Below are positions 11,472 through 23,778 of a DNA stretch of 64,000 bases, piece after piece. The stretch comes from Cristatella mucedo (lineage: Eukaryota > Bryozoa > Phylactolaemata > Cristatellidae), in assembly GCA_009760855.2 (NCBI GenBank), contig WPIO01000045.1, positions 1,766,501-1,830,500 of the forward strand, written 5' to 3'. The notes below the pieces were generated by a model that did no database searches, had not been told where the DNA came from, and saw nothing but the letters and a program-made list of their open reading frames with translations. Position numbers and translations under genes: made by a program. Position 1 is the first letter of the stretch, and the number at the start of each line of letters is the position of its first letter.

Positions 11472-14231
11472 ATGGACAGCGCACCAAGCACGTCTCAAAC
11501 CGAAAGGTTGGTTTTATAGCCACTAGTTTTTTTTGCATCTTGGTCATATGGTGAAACCTACAACAATATTGCTTACGCTAGCCGATCGTAAGTCATGCTA
11601 GCAACCCTTATATATTAAATGCAAAGTATAGACGATATTATAGTTATTGATTATTATCTCTCGACGAAAATAATTTTCCAAATCTTATTTGGGATGTATC
11701 TCCATGTAGCCTGATATGCTGCTGTAGAAAGTCAAGCTATCTAAAGGCTAATGCCATATAAGTGAATATTTCACAAATTCAGGGCCTCTTGTGCAGTATT
11801 GAAGGCTGAAGTCCTATTTCGCCCAGACATGCTCATTGCCTAATGCAAAAAGGATAGCCATTCTCTAAAAAATAAAGGTCCGTGCTGTGATAATTTGACT
11901 TTTTTGTCAGGATCTAAAAGCTCTGTAGGACTTACGTGTTCGCTCTCGAAGCTCTCTTCCATTCTCCTATTGAATTGTTTAAACTAACAGAGATATGAAA
12001 AAGTCTTCTTAATATTCGAAAACCACTTCTGCTTTTTTCGTTTTAGCTAAAAATACCAAAAACTATGGGATTTTCTTTAAAGAAAATGAATGGCTAATTA
12101 CGGAATTATTACGGAGTCAAACAACCTGTTGACCTTGCTTGCATTAAAGTGCCTCATAGAAATCTACGGCCAAATGCATTTTGCTAGGAGCTAGGAGTTG
12201 CGAGATCCTAGCTGAATTCTAGCAGTCACCAAGCCGTAATGCATGTTGAGCCCATCAGAAAACCGTCAGCTGAGATATGGTTGCAATCTTTCCAAAGACA
12301 AAGCTATACTAGACATCACTTCTTTCTCCCGTCATCAGTGAAGATTTGATCTGTTGGAGTGAAACTGCCAGAAATTAAACTGAGCTTGTGCTACTCATCG
12401 CATGACTCCATTATACCGCGGCTGATAACTGGACTGCTTCTCAGCATGTAAACCCCTGCATTAGGATAGCAAGTACGCATCCGCGTTCGTAGTACACACG
12501 GCAACTGCAGAGAGAATCGAGCTTGGTAAACTAGAAATTCCGTGGGAATAGCTCTTAGATAAACCTTGTACCTTGCGGTTCATTTAAACATTGATACTAT
12601 TGTATTAAAAGTAAAATTGACATTGGTGTCGCAATTCAAAAGCACTGTCATTCCAAGCATGAAAGCTTGTCGAGAAGCTTCGGCAATCAGTAAGTAAGAG
12701 ACTAAAGTTGGCTCAGCAAGAGCTAGCTAGACAGAGTTTCGGCAGTGAACTTCCGAGCCGAGCACAAGGGGTCAATGGATGAGAGGTGTCTATGTGAACG
12801 ATGGCTGGCTGAAACAGCTTAAGATCTGAGAGATCTTTCAAATTAATTGATGTTTTGAAGTAAGCTTAATCAGGATGGATTCACACCATAGTGAAATATA
12901 CGAACCTAACGCTTCCTGTTCATATACGAAGAGGTATCTAAGAAGTGCAGAACTGACTCCACCCTAAAGTAAGTATCGGGTCATGCAGAATCAAATTTCC
13001 TCTAACCGTTGCTGTAACAGCTATCATTGGCCACTCGAAAAACATGGATTAATGCGTTTAACTAGAGTAGCAGTAAAGATCGCAACAAGGCTGACTTATG
13101 CTGTAGGAACATGCTGCTTTCACGGACTAGAGCTAGTTTTCTGAAAAGAAATAATAAAGAGGGCCATTAAGGAAGCTGAAGATCTATTTCGCAATCGCTA
13201 AACTAACGAGCTCCAGCCTTAGTGATTAGTCAAAGTCTATACCTCTTAGGCGATAAATCAACTTGCTGTAGTTAACGATAGCTGTTATGTTCTAGAAAAC
13301 GCTGAGGCTTTAGCTAGGCCCAAGTCAATAACTTTTCAGATGGAGGTAACTCAGGCTTTAATGTACCCAACATGTGCAACACTGTAGTAATAACAATGAT
13401 GCATATAAAATAGCACCCTCAGCTTGCTAAATCCATTTCTAAGGACTTTACTTTATGGTTGTAGTAATCTCTCGAGTTTTTTGTGGAAAACCTGCAGTAT
13501 TGGCGACTTCTAGCATGCATTCCATAGTTGACTGACTCTTTCTCACACAACCCAGATAAATTGAGGGGCATAGCTTAGTCAGCAGAACAGTCGAGGAAGT
13601 TAATAAAATTAATAATTAGTGCAGGAAGGCTGAAAATTATGGACAACAATCTGAAGCATGAGAGACAAAATGCTTGTGAAAAAATTGTAGGACTGGTTTT
13701 TTAAATGTAGGACGTATAAGCAAGCGATTCCATAGAAACACATCACTACGCCAGACATAAAGTAGCCAGCAAATAAGAGCTTGTTCCAAGAAGTAAATAT
13801 TGACAGGATTCCTAGGAGGATGCCGCTGCACATGCTAGGTAAAACTATCGTGCAGTGAATTTTCTGTTTACTGGTTGCATTTTGTATTTGCATGGCCTTA
13901 CAGTAGTAGCAATAATTTAAAGCTGCAACGATTTACAAATTGTCTACTTTCATGGCTATGGCCCAGCAATCCACATTGACAATAGTTACATTCATGACAC
14001 CAGTGCGCCTACTCCACTGTTCGCTGTGCATTTATCATTTCTCCATTTATGGTTTTTTAGTCATCGCGCCTAGCTCTTCTGAGTATAGACTGCCTTGTAT
14101 TAAAGTGGTAAGCAGTTGAGGTTAAATGACAAAGAACGGTCAACAGTGCAAAGTCAAATCCGATTTCTAATAATGGTGCTTTCTAAGTGACGATCCGATT
14201 GCGAGATGTAGCAGGAAGTTTTATTTTTTAG

Positions 14232-14438
14232 TCAAGTGCTCATTTTCCTTCAACAACCAACTCATGGTATGACATGCATACATTGCCGTCAGCCAATCGT
14301 TGACGGTGCGGCTGCAACAGTGAACGGTGAACTCTTTCATGAGGGCTCTGTCGGATGCACCATATGTGGCATGCCGTTAAAGAAATCTTGCAACGTGACT
14401 ATAGATGGGAAATTACAGTGCAACCTGTACAACTTGGT
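14232..14438 (+). pseudogene. LIM-domain exon (right copy, zinc ligand lost)
   Basis: Same length and phase as the left-copy LIM exon (207 nt; acceptor TTTTTTAG, donor GTAAGT). Ligands are CIHC, 17 residues, H in FHEGS, then GCTIC and QCNLY. The fourth ligand, Cys in the left copy (TGT), is Ser here (TCT), which should break the first zinc site. A LINE A tail fragment follows at 14,465-14,545 in the next intron. Confidence 0.75.
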
Positions 14439-14464
14439 GTAAGTGACGGCTCAGTTTGTTAAAC

Positions 14465-14545
14465 AGTGTACGCAAATGTAAAGCGCCTAGAAAGAGATTA
14501 AGTTTTCTGAGGGCACTTTATCAAGTTCATTATTATTATTATTAC
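14465..14545 (+). mobile_element. LINE family A tail fragment
   Basis: CAAATGTAAAGCGCCTAG, GATTAAGTTTTCTGAGGG and TTTATCAAGTTC, ending in an ATT microsatellite. Confidence 0.65.
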
Positions 14546-15894
14546 GTTCTTTGGTGGCCATTTTGCATTTAAATATCTGACGGATCTTATAAGAATTTAT
14601 TCAAACATATTGGTATCATTTAAGTGGTAAATATTTAATCTGGATCGATAACTACTGCTGATAATATTGGCATGCTAGATTCGTCTTAACTTCGTGCGGA
14701 CCTTATTGTTTGAAGCTCTGAAGGAGCTCGAGTTGATTTCCGGAGTGCATATATGAATGCTTAAACTGTCATGAGGGTAATGCTGGTAATATGTGCTTCC
14801 ATTGTTTGTGGTTATTAAGTGATCGTTAGCCATTCCCAAACTAGCTTCTGTTGATGAAACGCTCAGGTTTTTTTCTTTCACCTGGCTGATCGTTTCATTA
14901 CTTAAAGTGATTCTTGTCTAAGCCAGCTAGATAGGTTAAAGTATGTAATGCATAATTACTTAGTAAACTTCTAGCCTTAATTGCTGTCCACAATGGTGGA
15001 ACTTCGAAACATGCCAACTATACTGCAATGACTGATGAAGTGTGTTTTTGTGAAAACCCACCTAAGAGGTCTCATTATCTACAACGGTTTGAGAAAAGTA
15101 CTGCATTTGTTTGCCACATACTTGGATGTAGCCGGGGTTCGCAATTACCACTGGTTGGCAATAAATGCCTTTCCGCTTTCGACGGTCAAACTGTTCAACA
15201 ACTTTGATTCTAACGTCTTATACTACTGCTAGCAGTAAAATTGTTGTTATTTTAGTGTATTTTTTTGCATAAATATGATGCAGAATGATTCTGAAGCTGA
15301 GCAGGTTCCTATTGAGACTAAAACGTAAAGCAGAAGCCTTAAATGCGTTTACAGGATAACTGCAATTCACTTCGATAGACTGTGGGTTACTATGAAATGA
15401 GCTTTAACTTCTAAAAAAAGCCTCCAGCAGCTCTTTCTCTGATTCAATATTTTCGAAATGTTCGATGCGAATTAATCAATAATATGTGTGTGATCGCAAA
15501 GCATTTGCAGTCACACATAGTGCCTTCTAATGGCGTTGCCCAGAGACCTGACGGAATTCTTTGAACAGCGTCATAGTTGTCTTTCCCTCATAATGGCCAG
15601 ACCAGAACCTCAGTGCACAAGAAGCTGAAAACAGTGCAGCTGTTCAGCTGGAAATTACTGAGCCAAGGCTTGGGGGCCTTACTGGTCTGCCTAAGTGGAT
15701 CCATGGTGCTCTCTATTATGCTAGCCTGTGGTCGATTCACATTTTAATGATCTCTGGCAACGATTTCAATTCCCCTGGACTCTGGATCTAGTCTGCTATT
15801 TATTTGCTCGGCTACGTGAATGGCCTCATAAGGGTCACTTTGGTCATGGCACACTCTCACTTCTGAGTGGAAAACCTGCTGTGCTTGCTTCTAG

Positions 15895-16076
15895 GGAAAG
15901 ACAAGTAGCTTCCTCTCCTGATCCAAGTTTGAATGAAATTGACAACGACTCTACATGCTGTGACGTTATACTAGATTTGGAAGAAGCCGCTCAAGCTGCT
16001 GAAACATTGCAGCCTCGGGAATCGCGGCCTCACCAGACCTCGTCGGAGCTTCAACTTGAGGAGCAGTTGATTGGCC
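15895..16076 (+). CDS. Acidic linker exon of the LIM-homeobox gene (right copy)
   Basis: 182 nt, enters at phase 2 and leaves at phase 1. It encodes 60 residues rich in Glu, Asp, Ser and Gln, including NEIDND, DVILDLEEAAQAAE and LQPRESRPHQ. The left copy (651-476) has 58 residues, the difference being two whole codons. It lies between the LIM and homeodomain exons and has no recognisable fold; a short leucine-rich acidic helix (VILDLEEAAQ) could be a docking motif, which is inference. Confidence 0.65.
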
Positions 16077-16454
16077 GTGAGTAACAGCATCAATGCATAA
16101 ACGACCGAAGCCTGTGATCGACTAAGGAAGATTTTTTTGCCGATGACGATTGCTTGGCTTCATTTTTAATGTGATAACGCTCATTGGCAAGCAGCATGCT
16201 ATTATCACTGCTAAGTTGAGATGTAAATCGTCCTTGCGAGTTGCCAGTCGTCAGTCGAAGTATTACCTTATTATTTTGTTTAGTGCTTACTAGCACTGCT
16301 CATAGACTTCCTATCGAAGAAATTCAATTTTGTCAAAGAAGCTATTATTTTTAATTCAGACTTTGCGTTTGATCACACTAAAAGAGCCTCTAAGCTTCTA
16401 CTAGCTGATTAGACAGCATATTTTGTAGATCAATAAAATATCTTCTACTGCTAT

Positions 16455-16577
16455 TAGGACCACTTGCAGCTTCAATATAGGATAAGCCAACCTCAGGATT
16501 CAAATCCGTGACCTCCAGACAGATGCTATGAAAAGAAATATCTTACCCGATGTTCCATCACGGCTCACTAAACTTAT
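16455..16577 (-). mobile_element. SINE family B fragment
   Basis: On the minus strand it begins GTGAGCCGTGATGG and keeps a degraded B-box region (GTCACGGATTTGAATCC), matching the intact copy at 48,966. It lies in the intron before the homeodomain exon. Confidence 0.6.
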
Positions 16578-16799
16578 TTTCCTCACTCCAAAACAGCTCG
16601 TCATTTGCATTAGGTAATTCAATGGCCCAGATGCACACGTTTTAACACCAGACACCTTAGAAATTACAAGCGTCAGATAAAACATGCTGTGCCTCTCAGC
16701 CTGTCATTCAGTTTTTTGGTATATATCTGTAGTTAAGTGGTGTAGCAACATAGACAAGGTGTTAATTTGCCAGGTGTAAGCCTTCAACTTATATTGCAG

Positions 16800-16963
16800 C
16801 CTCGAGCGGACGATTAAGAGAAAGTAAGTCCGGGAACACATCGAGTCTTTTAGTACGAGCAGAACCTGAGCTACTCGCTGAGTTCGGAAAGTCGAAATAT
16901 GTAGACGACGAGACTGCACAGCTTTTATCACGACGTCTGGGAATTTCCAAATGAGAGGTTAAG
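16800..16963 (+). pseudogene. Homeodomain exon, residues 1-46, with internal TGA
   Basis: The acceptor ATATTGCAG and donor GTGAGT bound 164 nt that enter at phase 1 and leave at phase 0. Aligned on helix 3, the frame gives L16 (ELLAEF), F20, Y25 (KSKYVDD), L34 (AQLLSRRLG), L38, I40 and V45, the hydrophobic core of a homeodomain. The intron falls between residues 46 and 47, a position common in paired- and LIM-class homeobox genes. Codon 43 is TGA (16,952-16,954) within ISK-stop-EVK; many homeodomains have Arg there, so a CGA to TGA change is the simplest source. The sequence is divergent and I cannot place it in a named class. Confidence 0.75.
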
Positions 16964-18195
16964 GTGAGTCGATTAAGTTGCCAAGTTTCGTTGGTTCTAG
17001 TGAAGACTTTTTCCTCTCAGTTGCCAGGTAAAAAAATATATATATACATATATATACATTTGTGTACATATACGTAACGACCTGATTCGCAGCATTTGGT
17101 TTGTCATCTCAACTACCCTACCAATCAATAGAAATGATGGAAGGATCATATCTTTAGCTATTTTGCGCCGAAATTCTCATAACTTGCTTCCTGCTTCGAC
17201 TTGTGCCGGTACTAAATTAGGATCTTCCGTCGGCCATGACACCGTACAGTTCACCTCTCACGGCGCGTGATGGTGGCTACGAATGGAAGAATTCTTTGAA
17301 TAGAGCGAGCAGCTAATACGCTGTACTACATCGATGGCTGTACTGCCTGCTTTCTTGGCACGAAATCACAGTCAAAAAACAGGCACGTGTACTCATGCCA
17401 CCCCACACCAGGCTGCTGAGTACATGCTGAGCCTAAGCCAGCACAGGAGCTGTAATTGCTGCTCGTCATCGACCGGCTTCATGACATGCCAGGGCGGTTC
17501 GGCATAGGGCTGTCGGATATGGAATGTGGCAGCCGAGAAAAGAGAAAAGCAGTAGCTAAGCGCTCCGAATGAAACGCTCAGCAGGTGTATCTTAAGTGTA
17601 ATGTTATTATTATTATTAAGTTTTCGCAAAAGAGCACTCCAATCCACTTGGCTTTCCCTTTGCTTTGATGAACTGGTCAGTTTAAGTTAAGTTGTGCTTT
17701 GTGTGCTTACCTGTGCACGATCCAGCACATGTTACTAGCCAGAGGTAATTTTAGCCGGCATGTCTTAGAGTCATGTTGTTGGGTTTAGCTTGCTGATTCG
17801 AGCAATGTTATGGTTTGCTTTTGCATACTCGGTAACGTTTATGAAACCCTTAGGATAATGACAACTTTGCAGGTAGATTTAAAGCACCCGAAGAGGAATA
17901 AGGTTCTCATTGAAGTTTCAAACTCATCTATTAATATAATCACTATTATTACCAAAGTGTAAATTCTACGACAGGTAGCTTGTTCGTCGTGCATTGTTTT
18001 TGTCCCCTTTGGAGCTACTGATCAGAGGCACGTTTTATAAGCGCTCGCATCCGTTATATATGGTTTTGGTTAATTTAAGGTGCATAATTTAGTGACTTTT
18101 TGCGTATGTGCAGGGTATAGTTTGTATGCACTGTTTCAGATATTGGCTCTATAAGGGATGCATTCAACTAACGATGTCACTTGTGTTCTTTTCAG

Positions 18196-18234
18196 GATTG
18201 GTTCAAAAAACAAAGAAGAAAGACTTCACATTAA
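18196..18234 (+). pseudogene. Last exon: homeodomain helix 3 end and stop
   Basis: After the acceptor TTCTTTTCAG the frame reads DWFKKQRRKTSH-stop, in phase with the previous exon ending EVK. W48, F49, R53 and K55 are homeodomain-like; the invariant DNA-contacting Asn51 is Lys. The protein stops at about homeodomain residue 58. Confidence 0.7.
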
Positions 18235-18356
18235 CAAAAGTAACCTAAAATACCGGTTTCAAAGTTTGGATGTTTTGAAATTAAGAATGAATAATAAAAG
18301 TAGAACAAGTTTGAATATGTTTAGCTGGCAGCTGCACCTTTAATTGTCCGTGGCTG

Positions 18357-18362
18357 AATAAA
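18357..18362 (+). promoter_or_regulatory. Poly(A) signal of the LIM-homeobox gene
   Basis: AATAAA 123 bp after the stop codon on the same strand. Confidence 0.55.
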
Positions 18363-18856
18363 ACATATTCACTTCTAACGACCTCGATTATCTGTCTGGA
18401 TCTTTCTTCTAAAATGTACCATCTGTTGAGCTTTTACACAGGCAAGGAACGATGCAGGGGTTTCATAGGCATTTCATATGCATTTGATCAAGGTTTAAGT
18501 CAAGCGAAGATTCTATTTAGTGGTGCTACTATTGAGAAAATTCAGAATCTGAAATTTCTTAGACCGGTATCTTAGAGCTGGTACCATGTTTCGTATCGAT
18601 TACTTTCTATACAGTATTCGTGTTTGTGAAGGGTAAGCCTGTACATGATTACGGATTAGGCAAACATGACTTTCGAGTGAAGTAAATAGACTTACTAAAA
18701 GTTATAGGTTAGTGCGTTATAGGAGAGACGAGAACGAACGCTATGTCGACATGAAAAGGTGAGACACTGCAAGGACACGAATACGTTACTTAACTCTTAA
18801 GGTCCCGGTACTATTCACCAAATTTAAATCCACCTTAACACTTTTTATGTTACTGT

Positions 18857-18884
18857 TTATATATATATATATATACATATATGG
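18857..18884. repeat. (TA)n microsatellite
   Basis: TATATA run preceding the GT tract. Confidence 0.85.
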
Positions 18885-18926
18885 GCGTGTAGGTGTTTGC
18901 ATGAGTATGTGTATGTGCGTATTAAC

Positions 18927-19223
<297 letters not shown>

Positions 19224-19249
19224 GTATGACCTGTCTCTTAATCTGTAAG

Positions 19250-20580
19250 AGTCCTCATTCGTTTCGTTGGATGCTTCAATCGTTCTTCTCTCTGTCTGTC
19301 TGTAATCTGGCTCTCACTCTTCCCTGAAATTACTCTTTGTCTTTCAAATGCATGCCACTCACTAATGTAATCTCTGCAAAAAGAATATTGACATACACAT
19401 TTGTAAATTACTATAACGGTCGCTGGATATTAATTGATTTGAAAGCTACAATTGAGGTGGGTGATCATCGTCGGCATCCATGAACTGATTATTACCCTTA
19501 CATTATTTTATTTCAAGAACTGTAGTCTGTCTAACTATCGATAATGAGCTTTGCCGGAAATCATCGTTACATGCCACTTGATAAACTATCCATCCCATAA
19601 CCTTTCAAGCTGGCACTTAGTAGTTGAAGCTTGATTTGTGACTACATTAAGGTAGTTGTCTTCTTTTAGTTGCTGCTTAGCTTGAGAGAAAGCGAGTGCA
19701 TTGCACGTATACAGGCCGACACGCTGGCCGAAAGATTTTTTGCTAGAGTGCTACAGGGCCAGCCATCAGCAGCAGACCCGTTGCAATGAAATCCAGCTTA
19801 GTCAACCCCTATTATGCAACTGCAGCACCTAATAATTCGTTACTCACAGAAATCACTTGCCAGGTAGAAACGTGTTAGTATGGCTGGGCTGAATGACCTA
19901 GTGTGGACGCGGCTATGCCCACACTAGGTAAGGTTGCAGCCGGTGCTTCAATGGACAGTACTTAGCCAAAGCCAGCTGCTGACTTTTCATACTAGCTAGC
20001 TGTGATGTGATCGCCTTCTAACACACACATAGTCTTTGTGGCTTTTTTGAGTTATGGACAGAGATACATTACGTTACACTGAGCTGGGATCTCATGAGCT
20101 TCAATTAGCTCAATGAGCTTCGCATTACTTACTGGACACCTCAACGTCCCTAAGGCATTCCTACAGTGAGCATTATAACCACTTGTAATTCATTGCCGAG
20201 TGAAGCAACCAACCAACGAATGCAAAGGCGTACGTCGCATTGATTATGACATCAGTCGTGGCAAAAGTCCCAGTCCAGAAATGGGATGAAATTTACCATC
20301 TTCAAAGGTGTAACAGCCTACTTGACCATCAAATTCAAAGCTTCCACTAAAGGGTTGTTAAGCACAAGCTGAAAGATCCGTGCTAACGTCACGTATAAAA
20401 TGGGTGCTGCAGTTTATTCAGTTCCAAAAAGCTGTATTTATATAGACATGCTACAAAAATAACGATGAAGTTGATTAGTGACTCAATGAGACATCCAAGA
20501 ACCTAGCACAACGTTGCATCTCAGTGCAGTGGCATTCTAATCATTTTGAACAAATTCGGACGGCTTAAGCCATCTCACTG
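19250..20580. other. Intergenic, between convergent genes
   Basis: No exon recognised. On the minus strand at about 20,330-20,230 a short peptide-like stretch (FEFDGQVGCYTFEDGKFHP) is open but lacks splice support. Confidence 0.4.
19896..19929. repeat. Perfect 11-bp stem, 12-nt loop
   Basis: ACCTAGTGTGG at 19,896 pairs with CCACACTAGGT at 19,919. Function unknown. Confidence 0.7.
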
Positions 20581-20600
20581 GGCTTCCATCGGTGGGATGA

Positions 20601-21656
20601 TTACTGCAATGGCTTCCTCATCGTTTTCCTGGGACGAATCTCAGGTTTTGGCTCTTCCGGATCGTGGTGCTACAACAAAATGAACATGTTGCAAGCAGCA
20701 TGTTCCTTGGACAAATTTAGCGCTGAAATGTTTCATAAATGCTAAAAGGATATCCCATTATGAGCTGCATGCAACACATTGATACCTTATGGAGCTTGTG
20801 CTGACTGTACTCTTCAAAGTAATTAATGAGTACTCGAACGTGACCATCTATCATGGAGTTGTTAAAATCTGTAAACAAGAACATCATTTATTCCAATACA
20901 TTTTTAGAGGCAATATATTAGAATGTCTAGAGCGCAGGTAGCCCACTAAAAATGATGCAGCCACTCCCAGCCATATTACACGGGACGATCGTGATTTAAC
21001 AGTTTCCAGCGAGTCAGTATTACCAACCTTGCGACCCGCTGGCCCAATCCGATGCAGAAGCCTGAAACATAGAAACGTCAGCAGCCACGTCGCACACTCA
21101 GTAAAGAGGTTAGAGGCTGCATTTCGCAGCCTTGTGAATTCAGAAGAATCATTGCATCTTCACTATCTTACCCTTTTCAGCAGCGGCGGCTCTTTCGTTA
21201 CTGTGTTCGTGTCAGTTGTCCTGTTCAAATCGTCTGAAATGACACGGACCTGGTAGATTAGTGATAAATGAACAGAATCATGAATTATGGAAACTGTATA
21301 CTTGTATAGCTGTGGCAAACTGTTCATTATGTAGATGTCTTGCTCACCAAGCAGTAAAATATGAGATGCCTCTTCACTATATGGTGATGGCAGCTGTTAA
21401 TACTAGCAAGGAAACATTTCCGAAAACGTCACATCCAGGCTATTAGAAGAAGAGCACAAATGCGAAAACAGCAAGGCTGCAGAACGGCCTGTCTGGTCTT
21501 ACTACCAGTGCAAATACGGAAGCTTGCTTAAATGACTGTTCTGCAACTATGCAAATGAATCTATTAAATGAGCTGTGAGCTTAACACACGAGTTCAGCTG
21601 ATTTGCCTGTACCTTACTTGTAGATTTCACTTGCATTGGTTCTTCTAGTCCAGCGT
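20601..21656 (-). CDS. Unrecognised minus-strand gene, last five exons
   Basis: Exons 21,656-21,618 (weak acceptor), 21,233-21,172, 21,061-21,028, 20,868-20,786 and 20,669-20,601 join with matching phases (1-1, 1-0, 0-1, 1-0, 0-stop) and canonical splice sites. The peptide reads GLEEPMQVKST, NDLNRTTDTNTVTKEPPLLK, RASASDWASGSQ, DFNNSMIDGHVRVLINYFEE, YSQHKLHK and HHDPEEPKPEIRPRKTMRKP-LQ stop. No domain is recognised; the end is basic and proline-rich. Introns are short (about 100-400 bp). It is convergent with the LIM-homeobox gene. A further exon may lie at 22,390-22,440. I know no family for it. Confidence 0.6.
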
Positions 21657-23494
21657 CTCAATCATAATAAGCAGATTGACAATAGCTCCACTGAAGATGC
21701 AGGGATGTCCACAACACCACTGCCACTATCTAAACTAATTCATTTTGCAGGAGCGGGCAGCTTTATACTACTATAAAAACTGTTCCATTTCGGACACGAT
21801 GCATATTGTGCTTACCCTTGGCAGTAAGAATCGCTGTGTGTACGAGACCTACGGTGTAGCCTGGTTCTCTGGCCATCTCTTAAGCCCAAAACACTTAGCA
21901 GTAATTTGCATACATGCCCCACGACTAGGCAGCAATGAATTTTATTTCATCAAACTAGAATGCAGACATTGTAGCAGGAACTAGACAAGTAGGAGCTTCA
22001 GCTGCACCTCAACCACTGAGCCTAACCAGAGCTGCTAAACGAGACTAGTTCACTGTGGCGATTAAAATCTCAGCAGAAGCGATGCTCAGTGGAGAGGAAA
22101 ATCATGCGAAGTCATTGACTGTAGTGACTGTGGCTGGAAGCGAACCAGATTACCTAATATCGAGCAAAAAAAGCTACCTTGGTGGCACGATGGGCCTTTA
22201 CTCGGGAATCGGGAATGAACTCATGGATTTCGCGTCCTTAGTAGAAATACTGGGACGAATGCCACTCTCTGATCTCGGTTATCGTGCTGACAAAGCTAAG
22301 TTAAAGCTTTGCAGTTGTGCAAGTTATTAGATAAAGAGTTAAAAGACAGATCGCTCGGAGAACATACAAATTAGTAAGTTTACCCATCACGGCACGTACA
22401 TGCAGCAAGTACACACAACAAGTAAAGCTCCCTGCAATAAATGGTTTTAAGCTGTTGCACTCCAACAGTTGACTCTTTAATATTCTCATGCAAAAACGGG
22501 AACTTGGTATTCAATAAGATCACGTCCTATGGGCTTGAAGACATTTTAACAAGCTAGAACGCCCTTTCGGTTGGAGCATATGCACTGAAATTGTGCATAC
22601 TATCCATAATCTTGACAAAATGTTCATCTGTAAGGGAAAGCCTACAAAGAGATACTTCAGTTTTTCTACGGCAATATATACGTAATTTATATAAACATCA
22701 TTATTTGTATTGTTGTTTCGAGAAAACTGGTAATTTTCTTGATTCGAACTTTTTAATTTAGCAGTCTATAGATACCGAGACCGATTTGCTAAATAAATAA
22801 GTCAGTAAAATCGCTAGCATATTCCTCCTGCCTTGTCTAGAGATTTCTGTGCATGCAAAGCTCGAATCGATTAACTCTTGTTTTTTTGAAAGGAGCAAGC
22901 TGACGTCATTCAAGTTGAACCAAACGAAGTACCAGCAGCCATCACTTCAGTTGATAGAAAACAGAGAACAATAGCTGATGGAAGTATATGGCCCCCTTTA
23001 GACGTCCCATCGTAAAATGCATAGTTCCTACCAACGTTGTCCAATTTTCAGTTGCATTTTCAAATTAGTCATTATCTCATCCAATTTTTTCTTTTTTAAA
23101 ACTCATAATCGCCATGCATTCGCAGTTGTAGCATAAATATAAAAACAAATACTACAGACAGTTTTTCCATGATTGTTCACCTGTGCAAGTTGGTACGTGC
23201 ATATATTTAGGCGTTTGCACTCCTATAATTATGTCAGTATATATGTGTAGGTATAAGTATTTACAGTATTTAAATATAATGATTCACACGGATAATCAAC
23301 ACTTGTTATGCCAATACGCATACGTTACCGATAAATACGTCTAAGGTAATAAATGCCTGAATTAGCATGTGGAATTTACGTAGGCAGGAAAGCAGGCTAC
23401 TTTTCTCGATGAGTGATTTGATTGGGTTTCCCAAGCAATTCACGGAGGTGCTACGTTGCTTGATTTACAGCAGCTGCTGGCTTGAGCCTCCTAC

Positions 23495-23778
23495 CTGTCG
23501 TGAGATTGGAGCGATCCACCTCCGAGGGCTCAGTCCGTACAGGGCTAGAGGCCGTCTGGTTCAGCGGACTGCTGTGAGCAAGGGGACTACCGTGAATATC
23601 CCTAATATGCTTAGATAGCGAATCCGAGCCATACTTGTTCCTAATAACGATCGTACAGCATCATCTGGAGCAATCGTTCCAGCAAGTGTGGCAATTTCGA
23701 AATACTATTAACAGAACCTGCATACCTCTCGATAACCCATTTTGTCGTAGAGCTCATTGTAAGTGTCACTTGTGATTT
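23495..23778 (-). CDS. Upstream exons, probably of the same unrecognised gene
   Basis: A clear exon 23,778-23,726 (acceptor TTTTTACAG, donor GTATGC) encodes ITSDTYNELYDKMGYRE. Close by, open stretches encode IATLAGTIAPDDAVRSLLG (about 23,695-23,640) and DIHGSPLAHSSPLNQTASSP then VRTEPSEVDRSNLTT (23,600-23,495, donor GTAGGA). The pieces are in different frames with no normal intron between them, so I cannot give one model. Decay or very short introns are both possible. Confidence 0.45.

Larger units (their letters stand above)
9490..16215 (-). repeat. Right arm of the ~16-kb inverted repeat
   Basis: Partner of 325-6,640. It carries a private LINE family B insertion at about 11,028-11,288 and lacks the SINE A (4,149-4,306) and the LTR-like element (2,778-3,056) present in the left arm. 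Both arms share a LINE family A tail (5,588-5,745 and about 10,400-10,530), so that insertion came before the duplication. Confidence 0.85.
11472..18234 (+). pseudogene. LIM-homeobox-like gene, right copy, five exons, apparently decaying
   Basis: Exons: 11,472-11,506 (start codon, MDSAPSTSQTE), 14,232-14,438 (LIM), 15,895-16,076 (acidic linker with DVILDLEEAAQ), 16,800-16,963 (homeodomain residues 1-46) and 18,196-18,234 (residues 47 to stop). Intron phases 2, 2, 1 and 0 match at every junction, and donors/acceptors are canonical. A poly(A) signal AATAAA lies at 18,357-18,362. The product would be a single-LIM homeodomain transcription factor. Three lesions argue for loss of function: LIM cysteine to serine (FHEGS), a TGA at homeodomain position 43, and Lys for invariant Asn51. 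Compared with the left copy, the third exon has an in-frame two-codon difference. Exons are better conserved than introns, so both copies probably stayed under selection for a while after duplication. Confidence 0.75.

Noticed and set aside
1-16500. Palindrome as an assembly artefact
   Set aside because: Arms differ at roughly a fifth of sites and have private insertions with target duplications.
22055-22330. 91-codon plus-strand frame (AIKISAEAMLSGEENHAK)
   Set aside because: No ATG start, no domain, opposite to the exons of the local gene; length can occur by chance in 64 kb.
23602-23634. A 33-bp intron joining SLLGT to DIHGS
   Set aside because: On base-by-base check the phases do not match (one base too few).
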